Positions 6,451-12,704 of a stretch of DNA of 13,067 nucleotides are shown piece after piece (the stretch's first letter is position 1; each line of letters opens with the position of its first letter). The stretch covers positions 1-13,067 of the forward strand of contig JADHTD010000044.1 in NCBI GenBank assembly GCA_016776525.1, read 5' to 3'. The position numbers were made by a program, and so were the translations under genes. This DNA comes from Rhodospirillales bacterium (GTDB lineage Bacteria; Pseudomonadota; Alphaproteobacteria; Rhodospirillales; JADHTD01). The notes beneath the pieces were generated by a model. The model had not been told where the DNA came from, ran no database searches, and was given only the letters and a program-made list of their open reading frames with translations.

Positions 6451-7230
6451 CTAAGCCACCTCGTGGCTTTCCAGGGCCGACAGGTAGCCGTTCAGGAATT
6501 CCTGGCGTTCCCGGAATTCGCCGTAGTCCATCTGGTTCTTAAAGGCGTCCAACTGGTCGATCATGGTTGAGACCTGGCGGCGGAAAGAAAAGTTCTCATC
6601 TGCGTAGATGTTGCGGTATTCGGCGTCGTTGGGCCCGTAGAGGCCGACCGGCTTGCCGTCGGCGTCGTTTTGGATGTTGGCCGAGACGTCGAAGGCCATA
6701 AAGGGCGCCATCTTCAGCATTTTTTCCAAATCGGTGAAGCCGGCGGTGGCATCCCGCCAGGCGTCTTTGACGGCTTGCGGCGCATTGGGCGGCGGATAGC
6801 TCCAGGTATTGGCGGCGCCGATGGTCAACAGGCCGTTGTTGTTGAGGTCGGCGAACTGGTCGAAATTGCGCAGCAGGTTGAAAGCGCCTTCTTCATTGAG
6901 GGAGGTGACGTCGATATCCTGGGCCAGGCTGTGGGCGGCGCGAAGCGCCTCCAGTTCATCGTCGCTGAGGGTCGACAGGAAATCCTTGGCCTGGTTGGTG
7001 CGCAGGCCTTCCTCCTGGACCCGGATCAGCACCGAGGAAAAGCTGATGATGTTGTCTTCCGAGACGTTGCGGCGGCGCAGCAACTGGCGGGTGCGCTCGC
7101 TGAAAATGGCTTCCGCCTTGTCCCGGTCGGCGGCCAGCTTGAGGTCGGCGGCGAAATCGCCGCCCTTGCTGGGCACCGGTTCATAGGACATGAACTCGGT
7201 CTTTTGGTCGATGGCTTCAAGGATGCTCAT
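6451..7230 (-). CDS. Unrecognised protein with one EF-hand-like loop, behind a sigma-54 promoter
   Basis: I do not recognise the family. The 259-residue product is soluble, acidic and mostly helical-looking, with no signal peptide, membrane segment or cysteine. Residues 113-139 resemble an EF-hand: a helix-like NEEGAFNLLRNFDQFA is followed by DLNNNGLLTIGA, with D128, N130, N132 and G133 in the calcium-loop positions, but position 12 is alanine instead of Glu/Asp. A second short acidic stretch NDADGK (188-193) is not a full loop. Residues 37-57 and 213-255 are rich in charged residues and could form coiled or amphipathic helices. The frame extends to a TTG at 7269, but I choose the ATG at 7230, which has GGGAAGA seven bases upstream. 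A sigma-54 type promoter lies 48-64 bases upstream. It is transcribed divergently from the amidohydrolase-2 gene. Role unknown. Confidence 0.8.
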   Translation of the reverse strand: MSILEAIDQKTEFMSYEPVPSKGGDFAADLKLAADRDKAEAIFSERTRQLLRRRNVSEDNIISFSSVLIRVQEEGLRTNQAKDFLSTLSDDELEALRAAHSLAQDIDVTSLNEEGAFNLLRNFDQFADLNNNGLLTIGAANTWSYPPPNAPQAVKDAWRDATAGFTDLEKMLKMAPFMAFDVSANIQNDADGKPVGLYGPNDAEYRNIYADENFSFRRQVSTMIDQLDAFKNQMDYGEFRERQEFLNGYLSALESHEVA

Positions 7231-7277
7231 GACGTGTCTTCCCGTTCTCCAACACCGTTCTTTGGTCAATTATAGAG

Positions 7278-7294
7278 AGCAATCCGCGTGCCAG
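7278..7294 (-). promoter_or_regulatory. Sigma-54 (RpoN) promoter
   Basis: On the minus strand CTGGCACGCGGATTGCT matches the sigma-54 consensus YTGGCACGrNNNTTGCW at every defined position except the purine after TGGCACG. The GG (-24) and GC (-12) are separated by the required ten bases. Transcription would start near 7267, about 37 bases before the ATG at 7230, giving a leader with its ribosome binding site intact. It serves the EF-hand-like gene. Confidence 0.85.
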
Positions 7295-7310
7295 TTTAAA
7301 ACTCCTTTAA

Positions 7311-7323
7311 AATCAATAGATTG
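7311..7323 (+). promoter_or_regulatory. IHF binding site consensus
   Basis: AATCAATAGATTG fits WATCAANNNNTTR at all defined positions. It lies 16 bases upstream of the -24 box of the sigma-54 promoter, between it and the palindrome at 7367-7381. IHF bends DNA at exactly this kind of location to bring a sigma-54 activator to the polymerase. The consensus is short, so position is the main argument. Confidence 0.55.
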
Positions 7324-7366
7324 AGTTGTGTTTCCAGGGTGGAGGGTGCAAGCTTTTCCTGCCGGT

Positions 7367-7381
7367 CGGTAAGAATTACCG
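7367..7381. promoter_or_regulatory. Palindrome, candidate activator site for the sigma-54 promoter or operator of the amidohydrolase gene
   Basis: CGGTAAGAATTACCG has perfect 6-base arms around GAA. Its centre is about 107 bases upstream of the predicted sigma-54 start, the normal range for an enhancer-binding protein. It is also 56 bases before the start codon of the plus-strand amidohydrolase, so it could act on that gene instead or on both. Confidence 0.45.
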
Positions 7382-7437
7382 TTTACTCAGCCGTTCCGGT
7401 CCTTAAGATTATCCGACATATTCAAGGAGAAGAGTGC

Positions 7438-8406
7438 ATGTCAATTCTGAACGGCCAGCGGGTCATCGCTATCGAGGAACACTTTATGGACCCGCAAGTC
7501 GGGGCCCATTTTAAAGGCGCCGACGCCAAAGCGGGCGGGCCCTTGCTGGAACGCCTGGAGGATCTGGGCGAAGGCCGCATCAAGTCCATGGACGAGGCCG
7601 GCATCGACATGCAGGTGCTGTCGCAGACGGCGCCCTCCCTGCAACGGGTTGCCGCCGATGTCGCCGCCGAGGTGGCGCGTGGCGCCAACGACCGCCTGCA
7701 TGCGGTGTGCAAGAACCACCCGGACCGCTTCGCCGCTTTCGGCGCCCTGCCGACCGCCGACCCGAAGGCCGCCGCCGACGAGCTGGAACGCACGGTCGAC
7801 AAACTGGGCTTCTGCGGGGCCATGATCCACGGCCTCACCAACAGCACTGAATTTATCGATGATGAGAAGTTCTGGCCGATCTTTGAGCGGGCCGCGGCTC
7901 TCAACGTGCCGATCTACATGCATCCGGCCCGGCCTCATCAGGCGGTCCTCGATGCCTATCTCAAAGACTATGCCGACCGCTGGCCGGGTTTCGTGGTGGC
8001 GGCCTGGGGCTACACCATGGAAACGGCGACGGCGGGCATCCGCATGGTCATGTCCGGGGTTTTCGACAAGCACCCGAACCTGAAGATCATTTTGGGCCAT
8101 ATGGGGGAAACCCTGCCGTTCCTTAAGTGGCGGATCGACTTTGGGCTCAACCGGCCCGGCAACGAGCCCATCGAGTTCGACAAAATCTTCTCTGAACATT
8201 TCTACATCACCACCAGCGGCTTTTTCTCCGATCCGGCGATGCTCTGCTGCATCCAGGAGATGGGCGTCGACCGCATCCTCTTTGCCGTCGATTATCCCTA
8301 TGTGCCCAACAAGCCGGGGCCCGAATGGATGGAACGCCTGATGCTCAATGACGAGGACAAGGCGAAAATCCTGCACGGCAATTCTGAACGGCTGCTGGGG
8401 GTGTGA
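7438..8406 (+). CDS. Amidohydrolase-2 family metalloenzyme, aromatic-acid decarboxylase type
   Basis: A 322-residue TIM-barrel protein of the amidohydrolase-2 family (COG2159), close in layout to gamma-resorcylate (2,6-dihydroxybenzoate) decarboxylase and 5-carboxyvanillate decarboxylase. The metal ligands of that group are in place: E13 and H15 in AIEEHF, H162 in IYMHPARP, D285 in LFAVDYPY; H221 in ILGHMGE corresponds to the conserved barrel histidine. The ExH N-terminal motif, instead of HxH, is typical of the non-oxidative decarboxylases in this family. The ATG at 7438 has AAGGAGA 7424-7430, so the longer open frame to a TTG at 7321 is not used. It converges with gcdH, leaving 32 bases between stops. 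The substrate is not determined; a hydroxybenzoate would fit the neighbourhood. Confidence 0.88.
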   Translation: MSILNGQRVIAIEEHFMDPQVGAHFKGADAKAGGPLLERLEDLGEGRIKSMDEAGIDMQVLSQTAPSLQRVAADVAAEVARGANDRLHAVCKNHPDRFAAFGALPTADPKAAADELERTVDKLGFCGAMIHGLTNSTEFIDDEKFWPIFERAAALNVPIYMHPARPHQAVLDAYLKDYADRWPGFVVAAWGYTMETATAGIRMVMSGVFDKHPNLKIILGHMGETLPFLKWRIDFGLNRPGNEPIEFDKIFSEHFYITTSGFFSDPAMLCCIQEMGVDRILFAVDYPYVPNKPGPEWMERLMLNDEDKAKILHGNSERLLGV

Positions 8407-8438
8407 TCCCCATCAGGGTAGAAAAGCGTTGAAGAAAA

Positions 8439-9623
8439 TTACCCGGCGCTGAAGGCCTGGATACCGGTCTGGGCGCGGCCCAGGATGAGGGCGTGGACGT
8501 CGTGGGTGCCCTCATACGTGTTCACCGTTTCCAGGTTCATGACATGGCGGATGACGTGGAATTCGTCGACGATGCCGTTGCCGCCGTGCATGTCGCGGGC
8601 GACGCGGGCAATGTCGAGGGCCTTGCCGCAGTTGTTGCGCTTGATCAGGGAAATGTTTTCCGGCGCGCAGCGGTCCTCATCCAACAACCGCCCGACGCGC
8701 AAACAGGCCTGAAGCCCTAAGGTAATATCCGTCTGCATGTCGGCCAGTTTCTTCTGGATCAGCTGGGTGGCGGCCAACGGCCGGCCGAACTGCTTGCGGT
8801 CCAGCGTATATTGCCGCGAGGCATGCCAGCAAAACTCGGCGGCGCCGATCACTCCCCAGGCGATGCCGAAACGGGCCTTGTTGAGGCACCCAAACGGGCC
8901 TTTGAGGCCGGTGACCTCGGGAAAGATGTTGTCTTCCGGCACGAACACCTCGTCCATGACGATTTCGCCGGTGATCGACGTCCTCAAGGAGAACTTGCCT
9001 TCGATTTTCGGCGTGCTGAGGCCGTCCATGCCGCGTTCCAGGATGAAACCGCGGATAACGCCGTCCAACTTGGCCCAGACGATCATGATGTCGGCGATCG
9101 GCGAATTGGTGATCCACATCTTGGCGCCGGTCAGCTTGTAACCGCCGTCGACCTTCTCGGCGCGGGTCTTCATGCCGCCGGGGTCGGAGCCGTGGTCCGG
9201 TTCGGTCAGGCCGAAGCAGCCGATCAGTTCGGCGGTGGCCAGTTTCGGCAGGTATTTCTGTTTCTGCTGTTCCGTGCCGTAGGCGTAGATCGGATGCATG
9301 ACCAGGCTGGACTGTACGCTCATGGCCGAACGGTAGCCGCTGTCGACCCGTTCCACCTCGCGCGCCACCAGGCCATAACAGACGTGGTTGACGCCGGCGC
9401 AGCCGTATTCTTCCGGCAGGGTCGAGCCCAGCAGACCCAACTCGCCCAGTTCCTTCATGATCTCTTCGTGGAAGATTTCATGGCGGTTGGCTTCCAGCAC
9501 CCGCGGCATCAACTGTTCCTGGGCGTAGTCCCGGGCCGTGTCGCGGACTAGGCGTTCTTCTTCCGACAACTGGTCCTCGAAGAAGAAGGGGTCGTCCCAT
9601 TGGAAGGTGGGTTTGCTGCTCAT
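8439..9623 (-). CDS. gcdH: Glutaryl-CoA dehydrogenase (decarboxylating)
   Basis: A 394-residue acyl-CoA dehydrogenase that oxidises and decarboxylates glutaryl-CoA to crotonyl-CoA, passing electrons from FAD to ETF. FAD-contact blocks CFGLTEPDHGSDPGGM (136-151) and KMWITNS (168-174) are present, and the catalytic base is E371 in NTYEGTHDVHALILGRA. R98 in GYRSAMSVQSSL is the residue that binds the gamma-carboxylate; E91 and Y370 complete the Glu-Arg-Tyr set associated with decarboxylating members, so the non-decarboxylating variant is unlikely. The ATG at 9623 has AAAGGA nine bases upstream. It closes the benzoyl-CoA route, whose beta-oxidation yields glutaryl-CoA, although it could also serve lysine or tryptophan breakdown. 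A 19-base palindrome sits 26 bases upstream of the start codon. Confidence 0.96.
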   Translation of the reverse strand: MSSKPTFQWDDPFFFEDQLSEEERLVRDTARDYAQEQLMPRVLEANRHEIFHEEIMKELGELGLLGSTLPEEYGCAGVNHVCYGLVAREVERVDSGYRSAMSVQSSLVMHPIYAYGTEQQKQKYLPKLATAELIGCFGLTEPDHGSDPGGMKTRAEKVDGGYKLTGAKMWITNSPIADIMIVWAKLDGVIRGFILERGMDGLSTPKIEGKFSLRTSITGEIVMDEVFVPEDNIFPEVTGLKGPFGCLNKARFGIAWGVIGAAEFCWHASRQYTLDRKQFGRPLAATQLIQKKLADMQTDITLGLQACLRVGRLLDEDRCAPENISLIKRNNCGKALDIARVARDMHGGNGIVDEFHVIRHVMNLETVNTYEGTHDVHALILGRAQTGIQAFSAG

Positions 9624-9648
9624 TGTTTAAGTGTCCTTTTTTACGCGA

Positions 9649-9667
9649 ATTCGTTTTACAAACGAAT
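9649..9667. promoter_or_regulatory. Operator-like palindrome upstream of gcdH
   Basis: ATTCGTTTTACAAACGAAT has perfect 8-base arms around TAC. It lies 26-44 bases upstream of the gcdH start codon, where promoter or transcription start would be expected. Length and symmetry are typical of TetR or MarR family operators. No regulator gene is in the window. Confidence 0.6.
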
Positions 9668-9687
9668 GTCGCTAAGTTCCCTCAAAT

Positions 9688-9710
9688 GCCGGGCGCGCTG
9701 CGCGCTTGGC
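9688..9710. repeat. GC-rich hairpin between ridA and gcdH
   Basis: GCCGGGCGCGC and GCGCGCTTGGC can pair along 11 positions, two of them G-T wobbles on the plus strand. A smaller GGGCC-TCAAT-GGCCC hairpin lies nearby at about 9731-9745. Neither has a T run in the ridA direction. They could be 3'-end structures of the ridA transcript or parts of an intergenic repeat. The rest of the 146-base gap shows no gene. Confidence 0.35.
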
Positions 9711-9769
9711 TCGCTCGTATTAACTCGCGGGGCCTCAATGGCCCTTGGTAGAAAATCAACAATTGAAAT

Positions 9770-10180
9770 TCATGCATCATCCGGAATGACCGCCGTGGCT
9801 TCCAATTCTATCTTGGCCGGGGTATCCAGCAAGTCAGAGACGAAAATCAGGCTCATGGCCGGAAAATGGCTGCCCAGCAGCCCTTTCCAAATGCGCCCCA
9901 ATTCCTTGCGCCCGGCCACATAGGCATCCTTGTCGATACAGAAGGCGGTCAGGCGGCAGAGGTGTTCGGGCTTGCCGCCGGCCTTGGCGATGACCGCCAA
10001 AACGTTTTTCAGGGCCTGTTCGAATTGCGGCACCAGGTCTTCGCTGTGAAAGGTCTGGGTCTCGTCCCAGCCGACCTGACCGGCGACAAAGACCGCACGG
10101 CCGCGCGCCGCGATGCCGTTGGCATAACCGATGGGGGCGGTCCACCCGTCCGGGTGGATGACTTGCATGTGCTTGGTCAT
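9770..10180 (-). CDS. RidA/YjgF family protein without the catalytic arginine
   Basis: A 136-residue member of the Rid (YjgF/YER057c/UK114) superfamily of small trimeric proteins; archetypal RidA hydrolyses reactive enamines/imines. Family features are VFVAGQVGWD (30-39), the QFEQALKNVLAVIAKAG helix (52-68) and the terminal IELEATAV (124-131). The arginine of RidA that precedes the last strand (E. coli R105) aligns with D116 or L117 in FVSDLLDTPAKIELEA, so imine deaminase activity is doubtful and it probably belongs to another Rid subgroup. The start at 10180 (MTKHMQVIHPDGW) has GGGAGG upstream with rather long spacing; M5 is worse placed. It lies upstream of gcdH on the same strand but 146 bases away, and divergent from had, so a role around aromatic catabolism is suggested by context only. 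Confidence 0.9.
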   Translation of the reverse strand: MTKHMQVIHPDGWTAPIGYANGIAARGRAVFVAGQVGWDETQTFHSEDLVPQFEQALKNVLAVIAKAGGKPEHLCRLTAFCIDKDAYVAGRKELGRIWKGLLGSHFPAMSLIFVSDLLDTPAKIELEATAVIPDDA

Positions 10181-10203
10181 GGCGACCGGTGCCTCCCGTT
10201 TAT

Positions 10204-10224
10204 AAAAAAAGCCTCGTCCGGCTT
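10204..10224 (-). terminator. Terminator-like hairpin in the 5' leader of the RidA-like gene
   Basis: On the minus strand AAGCC-GGACGA-GGCTT is followed by a run of seven T in total, ending 24 bases before the RidA-like start codon. The stem is only five base pairs, so it is weak. Because there is too little room for a promoter between it and the gene, it must lie in the leader if it is transcribed, which points to attenuation rather than simple termination. Confidence 0.35.
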
Positions 10225-10291
10225 ACCTTAACCCTGTCGACCGGTTTTTGTCCCTTTATGGCAAAACCCCTGGAAAAAGTGTGAGTTTGCC

Positions 10292-10333
10292 TTGACTCTT
10301 AAATCGGTATTGTGGTACTTATTTACCATAATA
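10292..10333 (+). promoter_or_regulatory. Likely promoter and overlapping operator of the had-oah-dch operon
   Basis: TTGACT (10292-10297) and TACTTA (10316-10321) are spaced by 18 bases and could form a sigma-70 promoter. The -10 is overlapped by an inverted repeat with 10-base arms, TATTGTGGTA (10308-10317) and TACCATAATA (10324-10333), separated by CTTATT; nine of ten positions pair. The core is TGGTA-N6-TACCA. A repressor here would block polymerase. The predicted start leaves a leader of about 120 bases before the had ATG. It contains no TGCA motifs of the kind reported for BzdR/BoxR. Confidence 0.55.
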
Positions 10334-10453
10334 GACAGGAAAACGGCTCTGGTCAACGCTTAAAGACAGAACAGCCGAGACAACAGGGCCCCGAACAGGT
10401 TGGCAGAAGCTCCAAATCACGGAGCAACGTTGAAGAGGGAGAACCAAAAAAAA

Positions 10454-11527
10454 ATGTCCGCTTCCGCCTATCGCTGGATGATGACCGCCGTCGCCGAGCC
10501 GATGGTCAAAGAAGATTTTGATCCCTTTCCGCCCGCCGCCGGTGAGGTGGTGGTCGAGATTGCCGGTTGCGGCGTCTGCCACACGGACCTGGGATATTTT
10601 TACGACGGCGTGCGCACCAATTCCGAATTGCCCCTGGCCCTCGGCCATGAAATCAGCGGCCGGGTGGTGGCCACCGGCGATGACGCCCAAGATTGGCAGG
10701 ACAAGGCGGTGATTATTCCCGCCGTCATGCCGTGCGGCGACTGTGACCTCTGCAAGAAGGGCAGGGGCACCATCTGCCGCGCCCAGAAGATGCCCGGTAA
10801 CGACATCCAGGGCGGTTTTGCCTCCCATATCACGGTGCCCGCCGCAGGCCTTTGCGCCGTCGATGAACAACGCCTCGAAGCGGCGGGCCTCAGCCTCGCC
10901 GATCTATCCGTGGTCGCCGATGCGGTAACGACGCCTTATCAGGCCGTCGTCCAGGCCGATGTTCAGCCCGGATCGCTGGCCATTGTCATCGGCGTCGGCG
11001 GGGTCGGCGGCTATGCTGTACAGATCGCCGCTGCCTTCGGGGCGACGGTGGTGGCCATCGATGTCGATGACGCCAAGCTGGACGCCATTAAAGAGGCCGG
11101 TGCCGCCGTTACCTTTAACGCCAAGGAAATCAGCGGGCGGGATTTAAAGAAAGCGATTATCGGTTTTGCCAAGGAAAACGGCCTGCCGACCACCGAATGG
11201 ACCATCTTGGAGTGTTCCGGTTCCGCCGCCGGTCAGACCTCCGCCTTTGGCCTGCTGGTCCACGGCGCGACGCTCTGCGTCGTCGGTTTCACCATGGATA
11301 AACTGGAAATCCGCCTCTCCAACCTGATGGCTTTTCATGCCCGGGCGCTGGGCAACTGGGGCTGTCCTCCCGAGCTTTATCCCGGCGCCCTCGAGCTGAT
11401 CCTCGATGGCAAGGTCAACCTCAAGGATTTCGTCGAACAGCACCCGCTGGGCGACATCAATGCCATTTTCGAAGCGGCGCACGCCCACAAGCTGACGCGG
11501 CGCGCCATCCTGGTCCCCGGTAATTAA
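10454..11527 (+). CDS. had: 6-hydroxycyclohex-1-ene-1-carbonyl-CoA dehydrogenase
   Basis: A 357-residue zinc-dependent medium-chain dehydrogenase that oxidises the 6-hydroxy intermediate of the benzoyl-CoA pathway to 6-oxocyclohex-1-ene-1-carbonyl-CoA with NAD+. The catalytic zinc site has C42 in GVCHTD and H65-E66 in GHE; the structural zinc site has C94, C97, C100 and C108. The Rossmann motif GVGGVGG is at 180-186, and D203 at the end of the next strand favours NAD over NADP. Many dehydrogenases share these motifs; the specific call rests on overall resemblance and on the adjacent oah and dch genes. The ATG at 10454 follows GAGGGAG (10435-10441) and a run of nine adenines, the last being the first base of the start codon; the open frame from a TTG at 10400 is not used. 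First gene of the plus-strand operon. Confidence 0.92.
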   Translation: MSASAYRWMMTAVAEPMVKEDFDPFPPAAGEVVVEIAGCGVCHTDLGYFYDGVRTNSELPLALGHEISGRVVATGDDAQDWQDKAVIIPAVMPCGDCDLCKKGRGTICRAQKMPGNDIQGGFASHITVPAAGLCAVDEQRLEAAGLSLADLSVVADAVTTPYQAVVQADVQPGSLAIVIGVGGVGGYAVQIAAAFGATVVAIDVDDAKLDAIKEAGAAVTFNAKEISGRDLKKAIIGFAKENGLPTTEWTILECSGSAAGQTSAFGLLVHGATLCVVGFTMDKLEIRLSNLMAFHARALGNWGCPPELYPGALELILDGKVNLKDFVEQHPLGDINAIFEAAHAHKLTRRAILVPGN

Positions 11528-11558
11528 GAACAAGAAGAGATATGGAGCACCCGATCCG

Positions 11559-12701
11559 ATGACCGATAAAACAGCCGACATCATCAACAAGACCAAACCC
11601 GAAGCCCTCATCGACCACAACCTGGTCAAGGTCGAGGATATGGAATGCGACGGGCTGATCTACGAGAAACGCCCGGCCACACGGCTCGACGGCAGCCCTG
11701 CCGAAGGCCTGTACAACGCCTGGATCATCTTCAACAATCCGGCCCAGTACAATTCCTACACGACGGAAATGGTGAAGGCGACGATCCTCGCTTTCCGCCG
11801 CGCTTCCATCGACCGGGAAGTTAACGCCGTGGTCTTCACGGCGGTCGGCGACAAGGCCTTCTGCACCGGCGGCAACACCAAGGAATATGCCGAATACTAT
11901 GCCGGCAACCCGCAGGAATACCGCCAGTACATGCGGTTGTTCAACGACATGGTGTCGGCCATTTTGGGCTGCGACAAGCCGGTCATCTGCCGGGTCAACG
12001 GCATGCGCATCGGCGGCGGCCAGGAAATCGGCATGGCCTGTGATTTCTCCGTCGCCCAGGACCTGGCCAACTTCGGCCAGGCCGGACCCAAGCACGGATC
12101 GGCGGCCATCGGCGGCGCCACCGACTTCCTGCCGGTGATGATCGGCTGCGAACAGGCAATGGTGTCGGGCACGCTGTGCGAGCCGTTCTCGGCCCACAAG
12201 GCGGCCCGCCTCGGCATCATCATGGACGTCGTGCCGGGGCTTAAAGTCAATGACGCCTACGTACCCAACCCGACGGTTATTACCGACCACATGTTCGATG
12301 ACTTTGGCCGTGTTGTGCATGGCGAGTTCAAGCACGGCGCCGAATTCAAGGAAGGCCGCGAGGTCATCAAGTCCGGCGAGGTCGATCTCTCTTTGCTCGA
12401 CGTCAAGGTCGAGGAGTTGTGCGCCAAGCTGATCGAAACCTTCCCCGAGTGCATGACCAAGAGCCTCGAGGAACTGCGCAAGCCCAAACTCGACGCCTGG
12501 AACGCCAACAAGGAAAATTCCCGCTCCTGGCTGGCTCTCAACATGATGAACGAAGCCCGCACTGGCTTCCGCGCCTTCAACGAAGGCACCAAGGAAACCG
12601 GCCGCGAGATCGATTTCGTCGCCCTGCGCCAGGCCCTGGCCCAGGGCACGCCGTGGACGGAAGAACTGATCGATAGCCTGATGCCCGGAGTAAAGGACTG
12701 A
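11559..12701 (+). CDS. oah: 6-oxocyclohex-1-ene-1-carbonyl-CoA hydrolase
   Basis: A 380-residue crotonase-fold enzyme that adds water to the double bond of 6-oxocyclohex-1-ene-carbonyl-CoA and opens the ring, giving 3-hydroxypimeloyl-CoA. Its length matches the Thauera and Aromatoleum enzymes and is much longer than ordinary enoyl-CoA hydratases. CoA/oxyanion-hole segments are FCTGGNTKEYAEYY (101-114) and RIGGGQEIGMACDFSVA (150-166), followed by GQAGPKHGSAAIGGATDFLP (173-192), which is characteristic of Oah. The C-terminal extension ends in WTEELIDSLMPGVKD. The ATG at 11559 has GGAG 11544-11547 and lies 31 bases after had. Ring opening commits the pathway to an aliphatic product. R. palustris uses a different branch without this enzyme, so it identifies the pathway variant. 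Confidence 0.96.
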   Translation: MTDKTADIINKTKPEALIDHNLVKVEDMECDGLIYEKRPATRLDGSPAEGLYNAWIIFNNPAQYNSYTTEMVKATILAFRRASIDREVNAVVFTAVGDKAFCTGGNTKEYAEYYAGNPQEYRQYMRLFNDMVSAILGCDKPVICRVNGMRIGGGQEIGMACDFSVAQDLANFGQAGPKHGSAAIGGATDFLPVMIGCEQAMVSGTLCEPFSAHKAARLGIIMDVVPGLKVNDAYVPNPTVITDHMFDDFGRVVHGEFKHGAEFKEGREVIKSGEVDLSLLDVKVEELCAKLIETFPECMTKSLEELRKPKLDAWNANKENSRSWLALNMMNEARTGFRAFNEGTKETGREIDFVALRQALAQGTPWTEELIDSLMPGVKD

Positions 12702-12704
12702 GCG

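Noticed and set aside
7332..7352. Sigma-54 promoter toward the amidohydrolase gene (TGGAGGGTGCAAGC)
   Set aside because: GG and GC are separated by nine bases instead of ten and the surrounding consensus is poor.
8407..8438. Bidirectional terminator between the convergent amidohydrolase and gcdH genes
   Set aside because: The 32-base gap contains only a three-pair CCC/GGG stem and no T run in either direction.
10141..10158. Palindrome TCCACCCG-TC-CGGGTGGA as an operator
   Set aside because: It lies inside the RidA-like coding sequence over the conserved HPDGW codons, so codon constraint explains it; an effect on early translation remains possible.
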